Part shown: one piece after another, positions 24,977 through 33,149 of the stretch
Numbering within the stretch: the first letter of the stretch is position 1
How the letters are laid out: the number at the start of each line of letters is the position of its first letter
Source of the DNA: Flavobacteriaceae bacterium PS02336
GTDB lineage: Bacteria; Bacteroidota; Bacteroidia; Flavobacteriales; Flavobacteriaceae
Length of the DNA: 64,000 nt
Direction of reading: 5' to 3'
Assembly: GCA_029960065.1 (NCBI GenBank)
Contig: JASCOF010000006.1
Span: 1-64,000 of the forward strand
Program-made: the position numbers and the translations under genes
Notes under the pieces: generated by a model
What the model was told of the DNA's origin: nothing
The model's database searches: none
The model's input: only the letters and a program-made list of their open reading frames with translations

Positions 24977-26707
24977 ATGTTTTATAAAATGAGAATAAAA
25001 ACCAAGTTGAATTTGGGAGTTGGATTGTTATTTTTAATGATCATTATACTTTCGTTAGTGAGCGGTTATTCTGTTTTTTTGATAAAAGCAGATACCGAAA
25101 ATATTCTGAAAGCGAATTATAATACGCTGGAATATTCGCGAAATATGATTTTGTCTTTGGATGAAATTAAAGCGAGTCCTGATAGCAAGATTTATGTTTT
25201 CAAGGAATATCTTGAAAAACAAACACAAAATGTTACCGAACCAGGAGAAAAAGAAGCAACCGAAAACCTTGAAAAAAGTTTTACTCTTTTAGAAAAAAAC
25301 AACTCTAGTGAAGCTTTAAAAACGCAAGTCAGAAAGGATATTTTCGCTATTATGAAACTCAATCTTGATGCCATAAAACAGAAAAGCGACATTGCAAAAC
25401 TCACCGCCGAAAATGCTAATTTATGGATTGCCATTGTGGGAAGTTTATGCTTTTTGATTGCTTTTAATTTACTCGTCAATTTACCCAATAACATTGCGAA
25501 TCCAATCAAGGAATTAACGCTGAGTATTAAGGAAATTGCCAATAAAAATTATTCAGAGCGCGTTCATTTTACAAGTCATAGTGAATTTGGAGATTTGGCC
25601 AAATCGTTTAATACGATGGCGCAAAAACTTCAGGAATACAACGACAGTAATTTGTATAAACTCTTTTTCGAAAAGAAACGATTGGAAACATTGATCAATA
25701 ATATGCATGATCCTATTATTGGCTTAGATCATGAAAATATTGTTTTGTTTGCCAATGATGAAGCGCTTAAAATTATTGGTTTAAAACTGGAAGATGTTAT
25801 CGGGAAATCGGCTTCTACTCTAGCCTTGTCTAATGATTTGATTCGTTCTTTGATTTTGAAAGAGGAATCAGATTCTCCTAAAAAACAACCGCTTAAAATT
25901 TATGCACACGGAAAAGAAAGTTATTTCGAAAAAGAAATTCTGAATATTACCATAATTCCAACCGGAGAAGAAAAAGAAATTAATATTGGTGATGTGATTA
26001 TTCTGAGAAATATTACACTTTTTAAAGAACTGGATTTTGCCAAAACCAACTTTATTGCAACTGTTTCACACGAATTAAAAACGCCTATTGCTTCTATAAA
26101 ATTAAGCTTGAAATTGCTTGAAAATGAAAAAACAGGCGATATGAACGACGACCAAAAGCAATTGGTTGAAAGTATAAAAGATGACAGTCAGCGATTATTG
26201 AAAATTACGGGTGAATTGCTCAATTTATCACAATTAGAAACAGGAAATATTCAGCTGAATATTGAAAAAAGTAATCCACATGAAATTGTGAATTATGCTG
26301 TTGAAGCGGTAAAAGTTCAGGCTGATCAAAAACAAATAAAATTGGTAATTGATGCCGATGAAAATCTGGAAAATGTAAAAGCCGACAGCGAAAAAACAGG
26401 CTGGGTTTTGATTAATTATTTGTCGAATGCGATTCGATATTCTTCTGAAAAAAGTACTATTCACATCAAATTAAAAAAAGAACTAAATCAAATCGTTTTT
26501 CAGGTTATCGACACCGGAAAAGGAATTGACACAAGATATAAAGACAAAGTTTTTGATAAATATTTTCAGGTTCCTGGAAGCCAGAAATCCGGAACGGGAT
26601 TGGGATTAGCGATTAGCAAAGAATTTATTGAAGCTCAAAATGGAAGTGTTGGTGTTGAGAGTAATTTGGGATTGGGAAGCACGTTTTGGTTTTCGTTGAA
26701 AATTTAG
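24977..26707 (+). CDS. Membrane sensor histidine kinase (HAMP-PAS), probable KdpD partner
   Basis: 576 aa. Membrane helix 1 (GVGLLFLMIIILSLVSGYSV), a ~110-residue periplasmic four-helix-bundle-like region, helix 2 (WIAIVGSLCFLIAFNLLV), HAMP (~185-235), and a PAS domain (~245-350). The DHp helix is FIATVSHELKTPIASIKLS with the phospho-His. ATPase boxes are NYLSNAIRYSS, DTGKGID and GTGLGLAIS. A second in-frame ATG at 24,989 is an equally good start. Its place behind the kinase-less KdpD suggests the two act together. No cognate response regulator follows directly. Confidence 0.93.
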   Translation: MFYKMRIKTKLNLGVGLLFLMIIILSLVSGYSVFLIKADTENILKANYNTLEYSRNMILSLDEIKASPDSKIYVFKEYLEKQTQNVTEPGEKEATENLEKSFTLLEKNNSSEALKTQVRKDIFAIMKLNLDAIKQKSDIAKLTAENANLWIAIVGSLCFLIAFNLLVNLPNNIANPIKELTLSIKEIANKNYSERVHFTSHSEFGDLAKSFNTMAQKLQEYNDSNLYKLFFEKKRLETLINNMHDPIIGLDHENIVLFANDEALKIIGLKLEDVIGKSASTLALSNDLIRSLILKEESDSPKKQPLKIYAHGKESYFEKEILNITIIPTGEEKEINIGDVIILRNITLFKELDFAKTNFIATVSHELKTPIASIKLSLKLLENEKTGDMNDDQKQLVESIKDDSQRLLKITGELLNLSQLETGNIQLNIEKSNPHEIVNYAVEAVKVQADQKQIKLVIDADENLENVKADSEKTGWVLINYLSNAIRYSSEKSTIHIKLKKELNQIVFQVIDTGKGIDTRYKDKVFDKYFQVPGSQKSGTGLGLAISKEFIEAQNGSVGVESNLGLGSTFWFSLKI

Positions 26708-26729
26708 ATAAATTCATTTTATTACGTCT

Positions 26730-26794
26730 GTCAGTCTGAGCGAAGTCGAAGACCTTTCGTACTGAAAAGGCCCTTCGGCTTCGCTCAGGGTGAC
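26730..26794. repeat. GAGCGAAGTCGAAG inverted repeat
   Basis: The 22-nt arms 26,730-26,751 and 26,773-26,794 pair with three mismatches (TCTGAGCGAAGTCGAAG against CTTCGGCTTCGCTCAGG). It lies 22 nt after the kinase stop and may act as a terminator (inference). The remaining 145 nt to the PAP2 gene show no feature beyond AT-rich sequence. Confidence 0.7.
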
Positions 26795-26939
26795 ACTTAA
26801 AATGGTAGAAAATTTAGCTAATCTTAATTCAACTACCTCATTTAAAACCAACAAATTAAAGTTCGCTTAAGGTTCAGTTAAGAGCAAAATACCAGCTTCG
26901 AACATTCGTTACTATTGCAAAATATAACGAAAACAAACA

Positions 26940-27701
26940 ATGTTTAACAAAGCAATTTCCCTGGTATTTCTATTCGGATTATTTTCTGCCAATGCACAGC
27001 AAAATGATTCGATTATAAAAATTGACAGTACTTCTCATAATTTAAAATTCAATTACAAACAATTAATTATTCCGTCCGTTTTGATTGGTTATGGTGTAGT
27101 TGGTTTAGAAAGTCATCAGCTTTTGAGTTTTAATTCGCAAATCAGAGCAGAGGTTACTGAAGATATTGATGAGAAAGTTACTATTGATGATTTCTCACAA
27201 TACGCACCTGCGGCATCGGTTTATGCTTTGAATGCATTTGGTGTAAAAGGAAAAAACAATCTGCGAGATCGATCCGTGATATTTGTGACTTCGTATGCGA
27301 TTATGGCAACAACAGTTTTGGGTTTAAAATCGATTTCACATGTAGAAAGACCTGACGGGAGTTCAAACAATTCTTTTCCTTCCGGGCATACTGCCACTGC
27401 TTTTGCTGGAGCCGAATTTTTATGGCAGGAATACAAAGACAAATCAATTTGGTACGGAATTGCCGGTTACGCTGTTGCAACGGGAACAGGATTATTTAGA
27501 ATTTATAACAATCGTCATTGGCTGACTGATGTTGCGGCCGGAGCTGGAATCGGGATTTTGAGTACCAAAATTGCGTATTGGATGAATCCTTATATCACTA
27601 AAAAATTATTCAAATCTTCTTCTGAAAATAAATCAACTTCTATGATAATGCCTTTTTATAATGGGCAGCAATATGGTTTGGGATTTGCGAAAGTTTTTTA
27701 G
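26940..27701 (+). CDS. PAP2-family membrane phosphatase
   Basis: 253 aa. Signal sequence MFNKAISLVFLFGLFSANAQ. The three PAP2 motifs are KSISHVERP (K-x6-RP), PSGH in NSFPSGHTATAF, and RIYNNRHWLTD (R-x5-H-x3-D, with Phe in place of the first Ser). The catalytic residues are complete. The family dephosphorylates lipid phosphates such as undecaprenyl pyrophosphate, or acts on lipid A; the substrate here is undetermined. Single gene enclosed, together with kdpD and the kinase, by two opposite copies of the composite repeat. Confidence 0.9.
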   Translation: MFNKAISLVFLFGLFSANAQQNDSIIKIDSTSHNLKFNYKQLIIPSVLIGYGVVGLESHQLLSFNSQIRAEVTEDIDEKVTIDDFSQYAPAASVYALNAFGVKGKNNLRDRSVIFVTSYAIMATTVLGLKSISHVERPDGSSNNSFPSGHTATAFAGAEFLWQEYKDKSIWYGIAGYAVATGTGLFRIYNNRHWLTDVAAGAGIGILSTKIAYWMNPYITKKLFKSSSENKSTSMIMPFYNGQQYGLGFAKVF

Positions 27702-27712
27702 TGCTTTTTTTT

Positions 27713-27920
27713 GCCACGAAGTCGCTAAGTCACAAAGTTTTTTAAGCCACAGATTTCACAGATTAAAAGGATTTTTTTTTAGCCACGAATTACACAAATT
27801 TGCACAAATTTTTATTTAATATAATTCGTGAAAATTTGTGTAATTCGTGGCAAATAAATCTACACAAAGCGATTAAAAAATCCTTTTAATCTGTGCATCC
27901 CGATAACTATCGGGAGTGGC
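27713..27920. repeat. Composite nested inverted repeat, copy 2 (opposite orientation)
   Basis: Its reverse complement matches 23,385-23,604 over nearly the whole length. Differences are few substitutions, lack of the 27-nt insert of copy 1, and an 18-nt palindrome TCCCGATAACTATCGGGA at 27,898-27,915 near one end. It lies between the convergent PAP2 and XRE-S24 genes. Confidence 0.88.
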
Positions 27921-27929
27921 AAACTCTTT

Positions 27930-28703
27930 TTATGTATTCGAAGTATTATTCTTAATCTCTCTAACTTCTCTTTTCAATTCTAAAAGCAAATCTTTCATTG
28001 CTCCAGTTTCTGTTATTTCTTGTTTTTTATCCGAACGGCCTATATTACATTCGTATTCCCAAATCTCCAAAATATCAGAAGCTTTCACTTCATAATTCGG
28101 GTAAAAACTATTATCCGATTCTAAAACCAAAGCGTTCTTTTTGTTTTTATTGAGACGTTTATATACCATTCCTTCATTCTTAGTGATAAGAATATAGGTT
28201 TTGCCATCCATCACATCTCCGAGCTTTTCCACATAACGACCAATAATAATAGAACCATCTTCGTGCGGAGGCATTGAATCGCCTTCAACGGGAAATCCAC
28301 GATGTTTTCCGGGTCCTAAAAACGGAAGTGTAATCTGCTGTAAGCTTTCAATATATTCTGGATCAGCATATCCGTTTAGATAACCTGCTTTTGCTTTTTG
28401 AGATACAATTTCGATATAATTTTCTCCAAAACTATCCACTTGAATAGGTAAAATAAGTCGGTTGCCTTCCAGTTTTATCAAATTTTGCACATCAATTTTA
28501 CGTATATCAACAGATAATATCAAGTCAATACTCATATGAAAATATAACGCAATCTTCTTTAAAATGTCATACGGAGCTTCCGAAGTTCCATCTTCGTATT
28601 TCACGTATCTTCCTCGGGTAATCATCAGGTTTTCAGCTAATTTTTCCTGTGATATTTTATGCTTAACCCTCAATGCTCTGATGTTATCTGAAAATAAGGA
28701 CAT
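27930..28703 (-). CDS. XRE-S24 repressor, LexA-like (self-cleavage type)
   Basis: 257 aa. An XRE HTH domain (residues ~8-65, KISQEKLAENLMITRGRYVK) is fused to an S24 peptidase domain. The catalytic pair is present: Ser143 in VEGDSMPP and Lys182 in VYKRL. An Ala106-Gly107 bond in KAKAGYLNGY fits the cleavage site of LexA/CI-type proteins. A ~55-residue tail with a coiled-coil-like end follows. By family knowledge such proteins repress promoters until RecA-stimulated self-cleavage. It is divergent from dinB-dnaE with an 86-nt gap, so it is the likely repressor of that operon and of itself (inference). Confidence 0.92.
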   Translation of the reverse strand: MSLFSDNIRALRVKHKISQEKLAENLMITRGRYVKYEDGTSEAPYDILKKIALYFHMSIDLILSVDIRKIDVQNLIKLEGNRLILPIQVDSFGENYIEIVSQKAKAGYLNGYADPEYIESLQQITLPFLGPGKHRGFPVEGDSMPPHEDGSIIIGRYVEKLGDVMDGKTYILITKNEGMVYKRLNKNKKNALVLESDNSFYPNYEVKASDILEIWEYECNIGRSDKKQEITETGAMKDLLLELKREVREIKNNTSNT

Positions 28704-28789
28704 AATTAATTTGTTATAATTTGGAACAGCAAATATACAAAAAATGTTATTATCTGTACTAATTTTGTTTCATACAAAAACAAAGGAAA
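28704..28789. promoter_or_regulatory. Divergent promoter/operator region of the repressor and dinB-dnaE
   Basis: Minus-strand -7 box TATATTTG (28,737-28,730) faces the repressor gene. Plus-strand -7 box TAATTTTG (28,760-28,767) faces dinB. Neither has a clear TTG at the right distance. Inverted half-sites TTTTGT-N5-ACAAAA (28,763-28,779) overlap the dinB start region, and TTTGTT...ACAAAA (28,710-28,742) brackets the repressor promoter. These are candidate operators, but the region is AT-rich and chance matches are possible. Confidence 0.5.
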
Positions 28790-29971
28790 ATGGCACGGGC
28801 AATTGTACATATGGATTTGGATACCTTTTTTGTATCCTGTGAAAGACGCACTAACTCAGAACTTAACGGAATTCCGCTTATTATAGGTGGCGGAGACCGC
28901 GGTGTTGTTGCTTCTTGTTCGTATGAAGCCCGTAAATATGGAGTGCGTTCTGCTATGCCGATTCGTATGGCTTTAAAACTTTGTCCAGACGCAAAAGTGA
29001 TGAAAGGCGACATGGAATTATATTCCCAACTTTCTCATGATGTTACCGAAATTCTTCAGGAAAAAGCACCTGTTTTAGAAAAAGCAAGTGTCGACGAATT
29101 TTATCTGGATATTACTGGAATGGATAAATTTCACGGCAGTTATAAATGGACCAATGAACTGGCTCAAAAGGTCATTAAAGAAACCGGACTTCCTATTAGT
29201 TTTTCATTATCCATCAATAAAACGGTTTCTAAAATTGCGACTGGTGAAGGCAAACCCGTAGGAAATCTTCAAATTCCAGAACAAGAAGTACAAGACTTTT
29301 TAAATCCCTTATCGATCCAGAAAATTCCAATGGTTGGAGCAGTTACTTTTCAGCTTTTATCTCGAATTGGTGTTCGTAAAATTCAGACTTTGGCCGAAAT
29401 GCCTGCCGAAGTTTTACAACAAATGATTGGCAAAAATGGTTTAGAACTTTGGAAAAAAGCACACGGAATCGATCATACACCTGTTGAACCTTACACAGAA
29501 AGAAAATCAATTTCTACCGAAACCACTTTTTCGCAGGACACTATCGATCTTGCCAAATTGAGAAGAATATTATTAGGAATGGTCGAAAAACTGGCTTTTC
29601 AGCTTCGTGCTGAACAATGGCTTACCTCAACTGTTACCGTTAAAATACGTTACGCCAATTTTGATACCGAAACCAAACAATGCCGAGTAGCTTATACCTC
29701 AGCAGATCATGTTTTGACCAAAAACGTAATAGAACTTTTTGAAAAAGTCTATCAGCGTCGTATGCGTCTGCGATTGATTGGTGTTCGCTTTAGCGGATTG
29801 GTGCGAGGTACTTATCAAATTGATCTTTTTGAAGATACTCAGGAAATGTTATCACTTTATGAAGCGATGGACAAAATGAAAAGCCGTTATGGTTTTGATG
29901 CCGTAATGCGCTGTGCTGGAGCTTCTTTTAAACCCAATACGAAAGACGAAATTTTAAAACGTAAAAAATAA
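28790..29971 (+). CDS. dinB: DNA polymerase IV (Y family)
   Basis: 393 aa. The catalytic palm motifs are present: VHMDLDTFFVSCERR near residue 10 and ASVDEFYLDITG around residue 100. The finger region VVASCSYEARKYGVRSAMP, helix-hairpin-helix region (VGAVTFQLLSRIGVRKIQTL) and little-finger domain follow. A QIDLF pentapeptide near residue 345 fits the beta-clamp binding consensus. It performs translesion synthesis. The stop codon overlaps the dnaE start by one base (TAATG), so the two polymerases are translationally coupled. Confidence 0.96.
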   Translation: MARAIVHMDLDTFFVSCERRTNSELNGIPLIIGGGDRGVVASCSYEARKYGVRSAMPIRMALKLCPDAKVMKGDMELYSQLSHDVTEILQEKAPVLEKASVDEFYLDITGMDKFHGSYKWTNELAQKVIKETGLPISFSLSINKTVSKIATGEGKPVGNLQIPEQEVQDFLNPLSIQKIPMVGAVTFQLLSRIGVRKIQTLAEMPAEVLQQMIGKNGLELWKKAHGIDHTPVEPYTERKSISTETTFSQDTIDLAKLRRILLGMVEKLAFQLRAEQWLTSTVTVKIRYANFDTETKQCRVAYTSADHVLTKNVIELFEKVYQRRMRLRLIGVRFSGLVRGTYQIDLFEDTQEMLSLYEAMDKMKSRYGFDAVMRCAGASFKPNTKDEILKRKK

Positions 29972-32900
29972 TGTATCTTAATTGTCATTCTTTCCATTCA
30001 TTACGTTACGGCACAATTCCGCTTCAGGAATTGATTGCTGAAGCGATTTTGCATGGCATAAAAGCAATGGCATTGACGGATATTAATACCGTTACCGGAA
30101 TTTATGATTTTATAAAAGCATGTGCTAAAGAAAAAATCAAGCCCTTGATTGGAATGGAATTTCGATGCAATCATCAATTTCGATATATTGGTTTGGCTCA
30201 AAATGCAGAGGGCTTGGCCGAAATGAATGTTTTTCTAACTGAACATAATTTCAGCGGAGAAACTTTGCCTTTGAGAGCTCCCGAATTTAAGTCGGTTTTT
30301 GTAATTTATACTTTAGAAAATGCTCCGGAAGTGCTTCGCAAAAATGAATTTATCGGCATTCGTCCTGAAGAAGTTTCGAGACTTTTTACATCAGAGCACA
30401 AAGATAAAATTGCTCAAATGGTGGTTTTACAGCCTGTAACTTTCAGAACCAAAATAGAATACAATCTGCATAAAATTCTTCGAGCTATTGATACCAATAT
30501 TATTTTATCCAAACTCACAGAATCTGATCATTGCAAGATTTCTGATGTAATGCAACCTGTAGAATCTCTTTTGCCTTTTTATGAAAAATATCCTGAAATT
30601 ATAATCAATACTCAGAAAATCATTGATTCCTGCCATTTTGAATATGAATTTGGTATTCCAAGAAATAAAAAATTCTATACCGAAAGCCGTCAGGAAGATT
30701 TAGAAAAGTTAACCGAATTGGCTTGGGAAGGATTCGAAAAACGTTATGGAAACGAAAATATTGAAGCAAAAGCCCGCGTGAAAAAAGAATTAAAAGTAAT
30801 TGACGAATTAGAATTCAGCGGTTATTTTTTAATTACCTGGGATATTATTCAATACAGCAATAGCCAAAGATTTATGCACATCGGGCGCGGAAGCGGAGCC
30901 AACAGCATTATTGCTTATTGTCTCGGAATTACGGATATCTGTCCAATCGAACTCGATTTATATTTTGAACGTTTTTTAAACCTCAACCGTAAAACTCCTC
31001 CCGATTTTGACATTGACTGGAGCTGGCAGGAGCGCAACGTAATTCTAGAATATATATTTAAAAAATACGGTAAAGATCATGTTGCTTTTTGTGGTACTAA
31101 TGTTGAGTTCAAATACCGATCTATTTATAGAGAAGTGGGTAAAGTTTTTGGACTTCCAAAAGAAGAATTAGACATTTTGGCCAAAAATCCAGAAACGCTG
31201 CATCCAACAAACAAAATTGTAAAACTGGTTCAGCAATATGGTTTTATGATGCAAAAATATCCAAACCAACGTAGTATGCATGCGTGTGGAATTCTGATTT
31301 CTGAAGAACCAATTACCAATTACACGCCTTTAGAAATGCCTCCAAAAGGATTTCCAATCGTGCTTTTTGACATGCATATTGCAGAAGAAATTGGTTTTGA
31401 AAAATTCGATATTCTGAGTCAACGAGGAATCGGTCATATTGATGACAGCGTAAAACTGATCATGAAAAACCGAGGGATAAAAGTCGATATTCGTAACACT
31501 TCGATTTCTAAAGACGAGGCAGTTTGCAATTCTTATTTAGCAAAAGGACATACCATTGGCTGTTTTTATATTGAAAGTCCTGCTATGCGTGGTTTACTGC
31601 GCCGTTTAAATTGTGATAATTATAAAATTCTGGTTGCTGCGTCGTCTATTATTCGTCCCGGCGTTGCACAATCGGGAATGATGAAAGAGTATATTTTCCG
31701 CCATAATAATCCAACACAATTTGAGTATTTTCATGAAGTTTTCAGGGAACATCTTGGCGAAACTTACGGAATTATGGTGTATCAGGAAGATGTAATTAAA
31801 ATCGCCCAGCATTACGGCGGACTTCCCGCTCCTGACGGTGATATTCTGCGCCGCGCCATGTCGGGAAAAGGAAGATCTCTGGAAGCGCTGCAAAAAGTAA
31901 AAGATAATTTCTTTGCCAGCTGTGCTCAAAAAGGGCATCCTTTAGAATTGAGTCAGGAAATTTATCGTCAGATTGAATCTTTTGCGGGATATTCTTTCTG
32001 TAAAGCACACTCAGCTTCTTACGCAGTTGAAAGTTATCAGAGTTTATACTTGAAAGTTAATTACCCTGTTGAATTTATGACGGCGGTAATCAACAATCAG
32101 GGTGGGTTTTATAGAACTGAAGTGTATGTACACGAAGCGCGAATGTCTGGCGGAACAGTTCATAATCCGTGTGTAAATAAAAGCGAATATCAAACTACTT
32201 TATACGGTACCGATATTTATCTCGGTTTTATGCACATTCAAAGTCTAGAATCGAAAACGGCACATTTAATTGAAGAAGACCGAAATAAAAATGGTGATTA
32301 TCTTTCTCTAGAAGATTTTATTAACCGCATTCCAATTGGCATTGAAAGTATTAAAACCTTGATTTTCATTGGTGCTTTTCGTTTTACAGGAAAAACTAAA
32401 AACCAGCTTTTGGTTATTGCGAGTTTGCTTTTAAATAACTTTAAACCTGAAAACAGAAATTTAAAACTCTTGCAGGAACCTGTTAAAGAATACAAACTGC
32501 CAACCTTGGAACGTTCTGTTTTTGAAGATGCTTTTGACGAAATCGAATTGTTGAGCTTTCCTGTTTCCTGCACTGTTTTTGACATTTTGCAAACCAAACA
32601 TCGCGGTGATGTCATGGCAAAAGATTTAGTAAAATATCATAAAAAACAAGTTCGAATGCTCGCTTATCTGATTTCCAGAAAACATGTCCCTACAAAAAAA
32701 GGAACGATGTATTTTGGAACCTGGATTGATCATGAAGGCACTTATTTTGATACGGCACATTTTCCGGATAGTTTAGAAAAATATCCTTTTCAAGGTGGAG
32801 GCTGTTATCTTTTATTAGGAAATGTTGAGGTTGATTATCATTTTCCAACCATCACAATTACCAAAATGGCGAAAATGCCTTTTATTCCAGACCCCCGTTA

Positions 32901-33024
32901 TATGGATGCTAAAGATCAGTATAGAACACAGAATCAAATTAAAGAAGATATAAGCCTAACACACAGAAAACCTTATCCATCGGAACATGAAATTAATTTA
33001 CCGAGACACCGAATGAAATTTTAG
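29971..33024 (+). CDS. dnaE: Second DNA polymerase III alpha-type subunit (short DnaE, translesion type)
   Basis: 1,017 aa, shorter than replicative DnaE (about 1,160 in E. coli and longer in Bacteroidota). It has an N-terminal PHP domain, palm motif PDFDIDW with the metal Asp pair, the RGSGANSIIAYCLGITD segment, FAGYSFCKAHSASYA, and a C-terminal OB fold (~residues 880-970). The PHP metal motifs are degraded: ALTDIN where active enzymes read ALTDHG, and no HxH at the start. It is therefore unlikely to have PHP exonuclease activity. Coupling to dinB resembles ImuB-DnaE2 error-prone cassettes. It is probably the accessory polymerase rather than the replicase (inference). Confidence 0.93.
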   Translation: MYLNCHSFHSLRYGTIPLQELIAEAILHGIKAMALTDINTVTGIYDFIKACAKEKIKPLIGMEFRCNHQFRYIGLAQNAEGLAEMNVFLTEHNFSGETLPLRAPEFKSVFVIYTLENAPEVLRKNEFIGIRPEEVSRLFTSEHKDKIAQMVVLQPVTFRTKIEYNLHKILRAIDTNIILSKLTESDHCKISDVMQPVESLLPFYEKYPEIIINTQKIIDSCHFEYEFGIPRNKKFYTESRQEDLEKLTELAWEGFEKRYGNENIEAKARVKKELKVIDELEFSGYFLITWDIIQYSNSQRFMHIGRGSGANSIIAYCLGITDICPIELDLYFERFLNLNRKTPPDFDIDWSWQERNVILEYIFKKYGKDHVAFCGTNVEFKYRSIYREVGKVFGLPKEELDILAKNPETLHPTNKIVKLVQQYGFMMQKYPNQRSMHACGILISEEPITNYTPLEMPPKGFPIVLFDMHIAEEIGFEKFDILSQRGIGHIDDSVKLIMKNRGIKVDIRNTSISKDEAVCNSYLAKGHTIGCFYIESPAMRGLLRRLNCDNYKILVAASSIIRPGVAQSGMMKEYIFRHNNPTQFEYFHEVFREHLGETYGIMVYQEDVIKIAQHYGGLPAPDGDILRRAMSGKGRSLEALQKVKDNFFASCAQKGHPLELSQEIYRQIESFAGYSFCKAHSASYAVESYQSLYLKVNYPVEFMTAVINNQGGFYRTEVYVHEARMSGGTVHNPCVNKSEYQTTLYGTDIYLGFMHIQSLESKTAHLIEEDRNKNGDYLSLEDFINRIPIGIESIKTLIFIGAFRFTGKTKNQLLVIASLLLNNFKPENRNLKLLQEPVKEYKLPTLERSVFEDAFDEIELLSFPVSCTVFDILQTKHRGDVMAKDLVKYHKKQVRMLAYLISRKHVPTKKGTMYFGTWIDHEGTYFDTAHFPDSLEKYPFQGGGCYLLLGNVEVDYHFPTITITKMAKMPFIPDPRYMDAKDQYRTQNQIKEDISLTHRKPYPSEHEINLPRHRMKF

Positions 33025-33111
33025 TTTTCAGTTTTCAGTCGCAGTCTCAGTATTCAGGAAAACACTGAAAACTGAGACTGAAAACTGAGACTGGGACTGA
33101 AAACTGAGACT
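33025..33111. repeat. CAGTTTTCAGTC / ACTGAAAACTGAGACT repeat cluster
   Basis: Three direct copies of ACTGAAAACTGAGACT-type units (33,064-33,111) face one inverted unit (CAGTTTTCAGTCGCAGTCTC, 33,029-33,048). Alternative hairpins are possible. It separates dnaE from the exonuclease gene. Confidence 0.75.
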
Positions 33112-33149
33112 TAAAAAAATAACCGAAGAAGAACTTACGTTATATACAG

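Noticed and set aside
23613..26707. Frameshifted full-length KdpD split into two genes
   Set aside because: The second gene has its own membrane, HAMP and PAS domains unlike the KdpD C-terminal half, and a 236-nt repeat-bearing gap separates them.
33025..33111. CRISPR-like array in the ACTGAAAACTGAGACT repeats
   Set aside because: Units are short, spacing is irregular with no unique spacers, and no cas genes are present.
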